From Pachypanchax playfairii (lineage: Eukaryota; Chordata; Actinopteri; Cyprinodontiformes; Aplocheilidae), in assembly GCA_006937955.1 (NCBI GenBank), contig SSNP01000044.1, positions 22,121 to 86,120 of the forward strand: DNA of 64,000 nucleotides, written 5' to 3'. A model generated the notes under the pieces. That model saw only the letters and a program-made list of their open reading frames with translations, searched no databases and was not told where the DNA came from. Below, piece after piece: positions 1 to 62,514 of this stretch. The position numbers were made by a program, and so were the translations under genes. The number at the start of each line of letters is the position of its first letter. The first letter of the stretch is position 1.

Positions 1-595
1 GCATGTTTACAGCTGGTGGTTATCATGTTTACAATATGCTTACAGCTGGCAGTTAGCATGTTTACAACATGTTTACAGCAGGCGGTTAGCATGTTTACAA
101 CATGTTTACACGTTTAAAGCAGGCGGTTAGCATGTTTACAACATGTTTACAGCTGGTGGTAAGCATGTTTACGACATGCTTACAGCTGGTGGTCAGCATG
201 TTTATGACATGTTTACAGCTGGTGGTCAGCATGTTTACAACATGTTTACACGTTTACAGCAGGCGGTTAGCATGTTTACAGCTGGTGGTCAGCATGTTTA
301 CAACATGTTTACAGCTGGTGGTCAGCATGTTTACGACATGTTTACAGCTGGTGGTCAGCATGTTTACAACATGTTTACAGCATGTTTACAACATGCTTAC
401 AGCATGTTTACAGCTGGTGGTCAGCATGTTTACAACATGCTTACAGCATGTTTACAGCTGGTGGTTAGGATGTTTAAAACATGTTTACAGCTGGTGGTCA
501 GCATGTTTACAACATGCTTACAGCATGTTTACAGCAGGGGGTCAGCATGTTTACAACATGCTTACAGCATGTTTACAGCAGGGGGTCAGCATGGC
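1..595. repeat. Minisatellite, ATGTTTACA-based units
   Basis: Tandem units of roughly 33 bp combine the motif catgtttacaacatgttta with cagctggtggtcag. Variants contain gcaggcggttag or drop the GGTGG part. The array begins before the window. All three + frames are largely open only because the unit lacks stops, so the open frames of 75-174 codons here are not genes. Confidence 0.9.
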
Positions 596-739
596 GTACA
601 GATCACAGCTGGATAAACCAACATAGGAAGCATTTCACCCCCATAGCAAGGTCCAAAATAACCGTCCTGATGGGCCATATCCAAAACCTAGAATACAATC
701 ACAACTAGAAAAGAACTCAGAGAGCGCAGACCTCCACCA

Positions 740-985
740 AGTGGACATATTGTAGAAAGTACTATGTCCATATCATTAAAACATTCCTGGATCCAGACGG
801 TAATCCAGATTACCTCCAAAATCTAATTAATTCTTTCTCTGGTCATTTCTGACTTTTCCTGAAAAATTTATCAAAATCCATCTATTAGTTTTCAGTTATC
901 CCGCTAACAGAAGACAGACAGACAGACAGACAGACCCCAATGAAAACATTACCTCCTTGGAGGAGGTAAAGATGACGGAACATCT
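740..985 (+). mobile_element. Degenerate teleost interspersed repeat, copy 1
   Basis: An AT-rich stretch ends in a (GACA)n tract at about 911-935, followed by a conserved tail reading tacctccttggaggaggta. A related copy lies at 4371-4615: both share the order aaaatct-aat, aaaattt-atc/cat-aaaa, gctaacag, a GACA/AAAC tract, and an ACTCCTTGG/ACCTCCTTGG end. The tail resembles a short repeat common in fish genomes, but I cannot name the family with certainty. No coding capacity is visible. Confidence 0.4.
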
Positions 986-1207
986 ATAGGGAGAACCAAA
1001 GGACGCCACCTGTGAACCAGGTGAGGCTGAAAGAATCACCTGATTAACCAGATAAACTACCTAAGTTCTCCTGGAGTTTCACTCACTCAGTATCTGAACC
1101 TGCTAAATCCTGTTCAAGGTCACATGGAGCTGGTGAGAGGCGGAGCTACACCTGGACAGGTCACCTGTCCATCACAGGGTGACATATAAACACACACACA
1201 CACTCTC

Positions 1208-1281
1208 ACAAACACACACACCCACTTACAAACACACACACATGCATGTGTGTGTGTTTGTAAGTGGGTGTGTGTGTTTGT
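1208..1281. repeat. Perfect 74-bp palindrome
   Basis: Two 37-bp arms meet at ATGCAT with no spacer and no mismatch that I could find. The arms consist of (CA)n, then cccacttacaaa, then (CA)n, mirrored as (TG)n, tttgtaagtggg, (TG)n. Symmetry fails at 1207/1282. The alternating CA/TG runs add Z-DNA potential to the cruciform potential. Confidence 0.85.
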
Positions 1282-1572
1282 AAGTGGGGGTTTGTATTTC
1301 TGACCTCCTGGGGACCCGTTTCCTGACTTTTACTATCTTTCTGGGGTCCGAGGGTTCTTGTGGGGACCGAAGCCTGGTCCCCATGAGGGGGACTCCCCTT
1401 TTTAGGGTTAGGGGTTAGGTTTATAGGTATGGTGTGAATAGAGTTTTAGTTAGTCTTAGGGTTAGTTATAGATCAGTAATGGTTAAGGTTAGGAAAAGGG
1501 TTTGGGTTAGGTATAAATCTAGTTACTAAAATCAATGGAAGTCAATGGACGGTCCCCATAAGGATAACAAAA
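1282..1572. mobile_element. GGGGACC...GGTCCCCA-bounded fish repeat
   Basis: The segment starts near cctcctggggacccg and ends near acggtccccataaggata. Its ends are therefore imperfect inverted GGGGACC/GGTCCCC motifs, flanked by TG repeats on the left and CA repeats on the right. The interior holds gttaggg-like runs. Similar microsatellite-flanked elements are, from memory, frequent in teleosts. No ORF is visible. The family name is uncertain. Confidence 0.4.
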
Positions 1573-1691
1573 CAAACACACACACAGATACACACTCACT
1601 CAAACACACACATATGCACATACACACACACACACACACACAAACAAACACACACCCACAGACACACACACACACACACAGACTCTCACAG

Positions 1692-1755
<64 letters not shown>

Positions 1756-1977
1756 TCTCACACACACACACACACACACAGACTCTCACAGACACACACA
1801 CACACACAGACTCTCACAGACACACACACACACACAGACTCTCACAGACACACACACACACACAGACTCTCACAGACACACACACACACACAGACTCTCA
1901 CAGACACACACACACACACAGACTCTCACAGACACACACACACACACAGACTCTCACAGACACACACACACACACAG
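1573..1977. repeat. CA microsatellite with gactctcacaga interruptions
   Basis: (CA)n runs are interrupted at regular spacing by gactctcacaga, which makes a compound minisatellite of about 30 bp in the right half. The 147-codon + frame and the 91-codon - frame across it are repeat artefacts. Confidence 0.9.
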
Positions 1978-2159
1978 GGATGATTTAGAGCTGCCAGTTC
2001 ACATGTTGTTGTGTGAATTTATATATTTATATAAGTGTTTATAGTTTCAACTCTACACACGAACCCGTGTTGAAAGTCCAGTATTATATAACTGTCCTCA
2101 GGTTAATGTTGCATAAGCCCAATTTTGGGAATTGTTTTGACCAGGAAGTTCAAGGAATT

Positions 2160-2325
2160 GATGCAAGTGTCCTCTCGCTTACGTGGTTCTTGGTGAAACC
2201 CACATTCATGTGGAAAACATGTATGTGGGTCCATGAAAACATGTATGTGGGTCCATGTAGAAAGGTCCCAGCCCGGTTTCGAACCCAGGACCTTCTGGCC
2301 CTTACTGGAGCTTCAAATCATAAGT
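2160..2325 (-). mobile_element. tRNA-derived SINE fragment
   Basis: Read on the minus strand, the segment has a Pol III B-box-like GGTTCGAAACC within gtcctgggttcgaaaccggg. It is followed by ctgggacctttctacatgg and a tail resembling the atgttttccacatgaatgtgg stretch of common fish tRNA-SINEs. A short local duplication (acatgtatgtgggtccatg, twice) lies at about 2217-2256. The A-box end is not clear, so the copy is probably truncated. Confidence 0.45.
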
Positions 2326-2708
2326 TAGAAGAGCAACACATACAGAAATATCCACATATATGGTTTATAGTTATATATGGTAAATGCATATGATAGGCCA
2401 GCCTTTACCTTACAGGTGTACCACTCAGCCCTCAACCAGCCTGAGCTGATAATAAAATCTCATTGTGGTTAAAGGAACTGCAGCAAAATCTGGATCCTGA
2501 ACGCAAGTCAACCAATCACATGACGTCATTTAACAAACACAATCCACACCTGGAAACTTAAACTTAATACAGGTACTGATCGTTCACAGAGCGCACGTGC
2601 TGAGGACAAACTTATGGTTAATATAAAATATATAACATAATATAAACATTATGAGCAGAATGATCTGAAGTCTAACACCTGTACAGGTGAACTCACAGCT
2701 GTTTTTAC

Positions 2709-2870
2709 CTCTTGCTTCTCAGCTGACGTCACTTCGCTTTCGTGCACCATGGTGACAAACAGCGAGCGGACGATCGGACTGCGGATGTGCTTTCCTGTCC
2801 ACATCCTCCTCACGGACAGCAGAAAGGTGAAATATCCCACAGCCCACGCCACAAAAACCAGCGTCCTGAG
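2709..2870 (-). CDS. Possible exon encoding a membrane segment (unrecognised)
   Basis: On the minus strand an acceptor-like cctgcag precedes a 162-nt open block that ends at a donor-like agag/gtaaaa. The 54-residue translation has a hydrophobic stretch (LVFVAWAVGYFTFLL), then a basic stretch (SVRRMWTGKHIR), then an acidic-polar end (HESEVTSAEKQE). That pattern would suit a small single-pass membrane protein. An ATG lies 15 bases before the acceptor. The phase does not match the upstream candidate exon at 3041-3179, and I recognise no family, so this is a weak prediction. It could be chance coding potential. Confidence 0.22.
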
Positions 2871-3040
2871 CTGCAGGTGACACATGGATACAGAGTCTGA
2901 GGTGCAGGTGACAAACAGCAGCGGCCACTGGCAGGTGGGATAAGAGTCAAAAATAACAAGCCAACCAACCTGAGAAGGGTGTGGTGGGTTTAAAAACGGC
3001 TGTTTTAACGCCTCCTTACACTCCACACGCCATTATTTAC

Positions 3041-3190
3041 CTTGGACGTTTAATCTTCCGGTCTCTGTCTCTGCCCACAATGAAAACAAAAAACTACTTC
3101 CGCGTAGTGTGCCGTTTAACTGTTTCCTGTGTGGACGCAGAAGAAGAGCGTCCGGAACACACGTGAACGCCGCCGCCATATTGTGAGTGT
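3041..3190 (-). promoter_or_regulatory. Possible minus-strand promoter and first exon
   Basis: The minus strand begins with AATATGGCGGC, a match to the YY1 element that often sits at the start of housekeeping genes. CACGTG-related and CCGGAAG (ETS-like) motifs follow. From the ATG at 3179 a frame stays open for 46 codons to a good donor, caag/gtaaat, ending at 3041. The area has more CpG than its flanks. It may be the start of an unidentified minus-strand gene, or a noncoding first exon. Confidence 0.35.
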
Positions 3191-4370
3191 CTGTCAGCTG
3201 AAACCGCATTGAGTCTTCGTTTTTTTTAACGTTTTCACTCGTGTGTTGTTGAACAATGCGAGCCAGGTGAATCAGCTGAATAACAGGTGTTTATAGAATC
3301 ACTAATAACGCTGTACAGCTGATACACAAAGCCTTAAAACTCCAAGGTGTTTTGGCTGTTTGCAGAAAATGGACACTTGTCACGTGGACAGACCTCTGGC
3401 TCTCATTCTAAAACAGAGAGCTGATGGTTCCTTCTGAAGGAACAGTGAAGGTGGTCAGAACAGCTGAGGGGTTTAATCACCAGTCTGAACCAGGACAGCC
3501 ATCAATGTGCACGTAGCTCACCACTAGATGTCACTACCAGGATCTTCCTCTTTTCAGTTCACTCTGAGAGAAGCTTCACAAGGCTTCATTTGCACATCTT
3601 CAGATATTTCTGAACAAACCAACATGCATCCAGTTTGGATTTTGTCACGAGGTTTTTGGTTGCAACAATAAAAGCCTGGCTGGGCAGGACAGACAAGAAC
3701 AACATAAAGTGAGACAGAGAACTCAGGACAGAGGGATTGACAAACCGAGAGTAGGCTACAGCTGGGCAGAAAGGCAACCAGATGATATCAGGTGTGACCA
3801 GAGGTAGATCTTGAGTCTTCTGAGGCCCCTTCAGACAGCATTCATCACCTGACACTGAACATCTAAACATTTTGTATTTATCATCATTTCATAGTTCTTT
3901 TTGTGATTCTGTGTGGAGGTTTCTCAATATTTTGTCTCAAAACTACATCTTGGACTTAAACTATGCTCTCGTTACTAGTTCAGACTTTTCATTTGGACTT
4001 AGGACACTTGATCATGGTGGAGGTTCAGCTAATATAACTTATAGTTTCCATGGTCTTACTGCTAGAGGCAGAGGGTGACAGTTGTCTTCATAATGAGACA
4101 GGACACATCAGAGTGTATGTTATCAGTTTAATAGAAATCCTTAGACTTCACAGATCTTCCTAAACAGCTGAGATGTTGGAGATGTTGATGGTGTTCTCCT
4201 GATCAGAGCCGGCGGGAGGAGATACGGTCCGTTACCGCAGGTGGAGGCCGAAGGTGGATGTTCTGATTGAACTAATTTGAAAAACAAAAAAATGTGGCAC
4301 AAGAACAGAAGAACACACGGTATAATCAAAGTGGGAATTCTGAACTTACAGCTCCCGTTATTAGGATCAG
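3191..4370. other. No gene recognised
   Basis: Ordinary AT-rich intergenic sequence. Frames of 68-94 codons occur on both strands, but none has a recognisable domain or convincing splice context. Confidence 0.5.
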
Positions 4371-4615
4371 ATGATCCCACATCATCTGACAGACCTCCAT
4401 CAGGCACCCCGGTTCCACACCCAGACCATCTGTACTGAAGACAGCTTTATCTCCCGTATTATAATCCTGTTCACCCCCAAATCTAATCAGTTGTTCATTG
4501 ACCCAGTTTGGATACGTCCTAAAATTTTCATGAAAACCTGTCCACAACTTTTCAGGTGATGTTGCTAACAGACAAACAAACAAACCAACACAGACAGAAA
4601 CATGAACTCCTTGGT
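4371..4615 (+). mobile_element. Degenerate teleost interspersed repeat, copy 2
   Basis: Related to the copy at 740-985. It has the AAATCTAAT block, a TTTTCATGAAAACCTGTCC block, then gctaacagacaaacaaac, and a diverged ACTCCTTGG end. It is non-coding, and the two copies differ by many substitutions, so both are old. Confidence 0.4.
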
Positions 4616-4777
4616 GTTAATAATGCACATGATGAGTTCCATCTATACGCATCCTCGTAGTATATAATCCAAAAGTCTTTGGAGCAGAAGCTGGTGGGAC
4701 CCCTTGGGTTCAGGGATGATGATGGCTGGGGCCAGGGTGTCCATTATGATGGGTGAACAGGGTGAAAATAAAGGCAC

Positions 4778-5095
4778 ATGGGGGCTTCTGGGGCTTCGGA
4801 GACGTCTCCTGCAGACCCTGGGGCTTCTGAGACGTCTCCTGCAGACCCTGGGGCTTCTGAGACGTCTCCTGTAGACTCTGGGGCTTCTGAGACGTCTCCT
4901 GTAGACTCTGGGGCTTCGGAGACGTCTCCTGCAGACCCTGGGGCTTCTGAGACGTCTCCTGTAGACCCTGGGGCTTCTGAGACGTCTCCTGTAGACCCTG
5001 GGGCTTCTGAGACGTCTCCTGTAGACTCTGGGGCTTCGGAGACGTCTCCTGCAGACCCTGGGGCTTCGGAGACGTCTCCTGCAGACTCTCCTACT
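4778..5095. repeat. 30-bp minisatellite, 10 units
   Basis: Ten head-to-tail units of 30 bp each contain ggggcttctgagacgtctcc and then tgcagaccc or tgtagactc. Each unit holds the 10-bp palindrome gagacgtctc or the close variant ggagacgtctcc. Because 30 is divisible by three, one frame reads GASETSPADP-type decapeptides. There is no evidence that it is translated. Confidence 0.9.
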
Positions 5096-8000
5096 GCATG
5101 GTCTCGCTGGAGGGTCCTGCTGGATGGTCCCGCTGGATGGTCCCGCTGGAGGGTCCCGCTGGATGGTCCCGCTGGATAGTCCCGCTGGAGAGTCCTGCTG
5201 GATGGTCCCGCTGGAGGGTCCTGCTGGATGGTCCCGCTGGAGGGTCCCGCTGGAGAGTCCTGCTGGATGGTCCCGCTGGAGGGTCCCGCTGGAGGGTCCC
5301 GCTGGAGGGTCCTACTGCATGGTCCCGCTGGATGGTCCCGCTGGAGGGTCCCGCTGGAGGGTCCCGCTGGAGGGTCCTGCTGGAGGGTCCCGCTGGAGGG
5401 TCCCGCTGGAGGGTCCCGCTGGAGGGTCCTGCTGCATGGTCCCGCTGGAGGGTCCCGCTGGAGGGTCCCGCTGGATGGTCCCGCTGGATGGTCCCGCTGG
5501 AGGGTCCTGCTGGATGGTCCCGCTGGATGGTCCCGCTGGAGGGTCCCGCTGGAGGGTCCCGCTGGAGGGTCCCGCTGGAGAGTCCTGCTGGATGGTCCCG
5601 CTGGAGGGTCCCGCTGGAGGGTCCTACTGCATGGTCCCGCTGGAGGGTCCCGCTGGAGGGTCCCGCTGGAGGGTCCCGCTGGAGGGTCCTGCTGGATGGT
5701 CCCGCTGGAGGGTCCCGCTGGAGGGGCCCGCTGGAGGGTCCCGCTGGAGGGTCCTACTGCATGGTCCCGCTGGAGGGTCCCGCTGGAGGGTCCCGCTGGA
5801 GGGTCCCGCTGGAGGGTCCCGCTGGATAGTCCCGCTGGAGAGTCCCGCTGGATGGTCCCGCTGGAGGGTCCCGCTGGAGGGTCCCGCTGGAGGGTCCCGC
5901 TGGAGGGTCCTGCTGGATGGTCCCGCTGGAGGGTCCCGCTGGAGGGTCCTACTGCATGGTCCCGCTGGAGGGTCCCGCTGGAGGGTCCCGCTGGATGGTC
6001 CCGCTGGAGGGCCCCGCTGGAGGGTCCCGCTGGAGGGTCCCGCTGGAGGGTCCTGCTGGATGGTCCCGCTGGAGGGTCCCGCTGGAGGGGCCCGCTGGAG
6101 GGTCCCGCTGGAAGGTCCCGCTGGAGGGTCCCGCTGGAGGGTCCCGCTGGAGGGTCCTACTGCATGGTCCCGCTGGAGGGTCCCGCTGGAGGGTCCCGCT
6201 GGAGGGTCCCGCTGGAGGGTCCTACTGCATGGTCCCGCTGGATGGTCCCGCTGGAGGGTCCCGCTGGATGGTCCCGCTGGATGGTCCCGCTGGAGGGTCC
6301 TGCTGGATGGTCCCGCTGGAGGGTCCCGCTGGATGGTCCCGCTGGAGGGTCCCGCTGGAGAGTCCTGCTGGATGGTCCCGCTGGAGGGTCCCGCTGGAGG
6401 GTCCCGCTGGAGGGTCCCGCTGGAGGGTCCCGCTGGATAGTCCCGCTGGAGAGTCCCGCTGGATGGTCCCGCTGGAGGGTCCCACTGCATGGTCCCGCTG
6501 GATGGTCCCGCTGGAGGGCCCCGCTGGAGGGTCCCGCTGGAGGGTCCTGCTGGATGGTCCCGCTGGAGGGTCCCGCTGGAGGGTCCTGCTGGATGGTCCC
6601 GCTGGAGGGTCCCGCTGGAGGGTCCTACTGCATGGTCCCGCTGGAGAGTCCCGCTGGAGGGTCCCGCTGGATGGTCCCGCTGGAGGGTCCCACTGCATGG
6701 TCCCGCTGGATGGTCCCGCTGGAGGGCCCCGCTGGAGGGTCCCGCTGGAGGGTCCTGCTGGATGGTCCCGCTGGAGGGTCCCGCTGGAGGGTCCCGCTGG
6801 AGGGTCCCGCTGGATGGTCCCGCTGGAGGGTCCCGCTGGAGAGTCCTGCTGGATGGTCCCGCTGGAGGGTCCCGCTGGAGGGTCCCGCTGGAGGGTCCCG
6901 CTGGAGGGTCCCGCTGGATAGTCCCGCTGGAGAGTCCCGCTGGATGGTCCCGCTGGAGGGTCCCACTGCATGGTCCCGCTGGATGGTCCCGCTGGAGGGT
7001 CCTGCTGGATGGTCCCGCTGGAGGGTCCCGCTGGAGGGGCCCGCTGGAGGGTCCCGCTGGAAGGTCCCGCTGGAGGGTCCCGCTGGAGGGTCCCACTGGA
7101 TGGTCCCGCTGGATAGTCCCGCTGGAGAGTCCCGCTGGAGGGTCCCGCTGGAGGGTCCTACTGCATGGTCCCGCTGGAGGGTCCCGCTGGAGGGTCCCGC
7201 TGGAGGGTCCCGCTGGAGGGTCCTACTGCATGGTCCCGCTGGATGGTCCCGCTGGATGGTCCCGCTGGAGGGCCCCGCTGGAGGGTCCCGCTGGAGGGTC
7301 CTGCTGGATGGTCCCGCTGGAGGGTCCCGCTGGAGGGTCCCGCTGGAGGGTCCCGCTGGAGGGTCCCGCTGGAGGGTCCCGCTGGAGGGTCCCGCTGGAG
7401 GGTCCCGCTGGAGGGTCCCGCTGGAGGGTCCCGCTGGAGGGTCCCGCTGGAGGGTCCCGCTGGATAGTCCCGCTGGAGAGTCCCGCTGGATGGTCCCGCT
7501 GGAGGGTCCCACTGCATGGTCCCGCTGGATGGTCCCGCTGGAGGGCCCCGCTGGAGGGTCCCGCTGGAGGGTCCTACTGCATGGTCCCGCTGGAGGGTCC
7601 CGCTGGAGGGTCCCGCTGGAGGGTCCCGCTGGATGGTCCCGCTGGAGAGTCCCGCTGGAGGGTCCCGCTGGAGGGTCCCGCTGGATGGTCCCGCTGGATG
7701 GTCCCGCTGGAGGGCCCCGCTGGAGGGTCCCGCTGGATGGTCCCGCTGGAGGGTCCTGCTGGAGGGTCCCGCTGGAGGGTCCCGCTGGAGAGTCCTGCTG
7801 GATGGTCCCGCTGGAGGGTCCTGCTGGATGGTCCCGCTGGATGGTCCCGCTGGAGGGTCCCGCTGGATGGTCCCGCTGGATAGTCCCGCTGGAGGGTCCC
7901 GCTGGATAGTCCCGCTGGATAGTCCCGCTGGAGAGTCCCGCTGGATGGTCCCGCTGGAGGGTCCCACTGCATGGTCCCGCTGGATGGTCCCGCTGGAGGG

Positions 8001-8178
8001 TCCCGCTGGAGGGTCCCGCTGGAGGGTCCCGCTGGAGGGTCCTACTGCATGGTCCCGCTGGATGGTCCCGCTGGATGGTCCCGCTGGAGGGTCCTGCTGG
8101 AGGGGCCCGCTGGAGGGGCCCGCTGGAGGGTCCCGCTGGAAGGTTCCGCTGGATGGTCCCACTGGAGGGTCCTGCTGG
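5096..8178. repeat. 13-bp minisatellite, about 237 units
   Basis: The unit is tcccgctggaggg, with common variants ending in atgg, atag or agag, and occasional tactgca or tgctgca replacements. The 13-bp period shifts the reading frame each unit, so all three + frames and one or more - frames are open for hundreds of codons with the same 13-residue peptide (VPLEGPAGGSRWR). These long frames (up to 893 codons) are artefacts. The array lies directly upstream of the caskin promoter region. Confidence 0.93.
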
Positions 8179-8189
8179 TTAAAGAGAAC

Positions 8190-8899
8190 CTAAACTTGGA
8201 CTTACCATGAAAGAACTAAATAAAATTTCTAATTTCAAAAGTATAAATCTGTCAAGGCAACAAAAACTAGTGATGGCAAAATGGAAAGAGTGTTTCAAAA
8301 CATACTGAAACTCATGTGGAACATCTGATTCGAAACATTGGTCCAAGTAGACGAGGTCATGTGACTGTTCCATTTCATGTTTACACAGGTTACAGGTTAA
8401 TAAACACAAATATACAGAATGTCTTTATGAACAGCAGCACATGATGATCGATTTAAATAAAATTCCTTCCTAAGAGAATTATATAAAACACAAAAATGAT
8501 CAAGTTTCACCATGACATGTTTTTATCCAGCTGGTGTCACTGTGGTTGTTTGTTCTGAAGATCGATTCATTATCTGGAACAATTGTTCCAAATGATTTGA
8601 TCTCCCAATCATTCCATTTCTGTCGTCTAGTAAAAACTATACCAGCACCATCTAAAGAACACAGAACAGACACTCGGACTGGAGATCAGGAGGATCTGAC
8701 AAAGTGACCGAGAACCGAAGGTAAGTGGATGCAGCTGGGCAGGAAGTAATTAAAGATCACAATCACGTTTGATGAAAAAAATGAACACCAGTTAAAAAAC
8801 CTTGAGTTAGAAAACTGTAAATACTTGCAAAAGGATCTGGTGAGCTTGAGAAGAATTACCAGCACTATTATAACCAACAATAATTCTGGCCGGTAGTTT
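8190..8899. other. Unique sequence upstream of the caskin promoter
   Basis: AT-rich single-copy sequence. I see no gene, RNA or repeat in it. Confidence 0.5.
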
Positions 8900-9210
8900 C
8901 TCCTTAAAAACAACATCCGGGTTGTTCGTGGAGAAAAGAGAAAACTCAAAACTGAAAAAGGACAGTTTCCTGATCGAAACGACTTTAAACTGGACTTATT
9001 TTGAAAGTCCTACCGGAAGTAACGCGTGTGATTACCGTGAACTGGACGGGCGCTCGGTAGTTGCGCTCGGTAGTTGCGCTCGGTGGCTCGTTGAGACGCG
9101 GCTGTTCTTCAGTCTGTTTGTAGAAAACTTTGATCAGATATTGAATCTTTATGAAAGAGTCGAACACGCGCGTGAAGTTAGAAGATGAGCTCAGGAATCT
9201 TCATCAGGAG
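8900..9210 (+). promoter_or_regulatory. Probable caskin promoter and 5'UTR exon
   Basis: This is the only CpG-rich stretch directly upstream of the coding start. It contains an ETS site CCGGAAGT (9013-9020), acgcgtg, and three 13-bp copies of gcgctcggtagtt-type sequence (about 9050-9088). No TATA box is visible. The segment ends in a good donor, caggag/gtaaaa, at 9210/9211, as expected for a noncoding first exon spliced to the acceptor at 10012/10013. The transcription start cannot be read from sequence. Confidence 0.55.
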
Positions 9211-10012
9211 GTAAAAGTTCATGTTTGTTTGTGTTTTTAGGATTTTCATTATGATCAACAAGTGAAGCTTCTTCACACAAACTGCGTTCCAGTTTTAACA
9301 CCGATGATTGTTGGTATAAAAGTTGATGTTTATATGACAGGATGGAACTTTAGATTGAAATGATTCAGTTTCTCCTAGAAGCTGCTTTTAAAGAACAAGT
9401 TGTAACTTTCAGGGGATGGATTGTTTTACAGTCTTTCATCATCATCATCATCTTCCTCATCGCTCTGATATTTGGACCGACCAATCAGATCTGACCTCCT
9501 TGTTTACATTCTGTTAGCAGGAGCTGTGCAGTTGTTTACTGGTTGGCAGGTTCCTGGCTGCTTTTAGATCATGTGTAAGTGCAAAGACATGCGTTGGCAT
9601 CTACTGCTGGGTTTACAGGACCAGAGACCGTTACCGGGTCAAGTCTCCTTAGATCCCTTCCTTCTTCCATCTGGGACCAAATCCCATACTGCTACTGTTA
9701 AACTATTCAAACATCCTGGACCTTATCAAATACATCCATCCTAAAAACAACAACAACAACAACAGTGAAATGCTAAAAATACCAAAGTCCTGGTCTGTCA
9801 TCATGTCTGTGGTTCTTCTACGTCCCTCTTTACACTTGATTCATGATTACACAGAGCAGTCTGGAGAATGGTTTTATTTGTGTTTAAAATGCAGATATTT
9901 AATAACACTGAACCAGATATGAACATGTAAAACTGAGTTCAGGTCAAATCTGGACTGTTTTACATCAGGACTTTATAAAACCTGCACCTGAGTCGTATCT
10001 CTGTGTTTTTAG
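9211..10012 (+). other. Probable 5'UTR intron
   Basis: Single-copy sequence with a short (AAC)n run near 9748. It ends in cgtatctctgtgtttttag, a credible pyrimidine tract and acceptor. No ORF of note. Confidence 0.45.
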
Positions 10013-10288
10013 GATTCTGTTGTGAGAGCAGCTTCAGAGATGAACTCAACCCTCATCATTAGGGAGATATAATGGATGTAGACTGGAGCACCAGGAGGAG
10101 GAGGAGGAGGAGTATACTTCTCATCACACTGTGCTCCTCTACATGAAGCTAAACCTTCTGCCATCCTCTCATGTTCACCATTCAGCAGTTATGTGCTGAA
10201 AGTCTTCGCCTGGCGGATTATTGAGGAGACGCAGTAATAAGCTGCCTTGCTCGACACCTGTGAGCTGTTGGTGATGCCGTCTCTCATC
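10013..10288 (+). promoter_or_regulatory. 5'UTR with two overlapping uORFs
   Basis: A uORF of 11 codons (ATG 10040 to TAA 10070-10072) overlaps the ATG of a second uORF (10072-10146, 25 codons including stop) at TAATG. Both end before the main start. An in-frame ATG at 10274 would add MPSLI to the protein. The ATG at 10289 has A at -3 and G at +4 and gives the family-typical MGKEQ start. Strong translational control is therefore plausible, by inference only. Confidence 0.5.
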
Positions 10289-62369
<52,081 letters not shown>

Positions 62370-62514
62370 GTAAGAGTGTGCCCCCCCCCCTAAATCCCGT
62401 CTCCACCCTGTGTGAACATTAAAACTGAATAAACCAGTTTCATTTAAACCCTGTAGCTAGTGGCCTTATTGTTCCACCTTGTTCCTCCAGTTTCTCTGAC
62501 CCAGTCCTGTCCTC

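Noticed and set aside
1390..1520. Interstitial telomere repeat (ttaggg-like words)
   Set aside because: The gttaggg words are irregular, not tandem hexamers, and belong to the interior of the GGGGACC-type element.
5098..8193. Collagen-like or elastin-like G/P-rich protein (GPAGGS repeats)
   Set aside because: The 13-bp period produces the same peptide in all frames; there is no start context, signal peptide or splice structure. No glycine at every third residue as in collagen.
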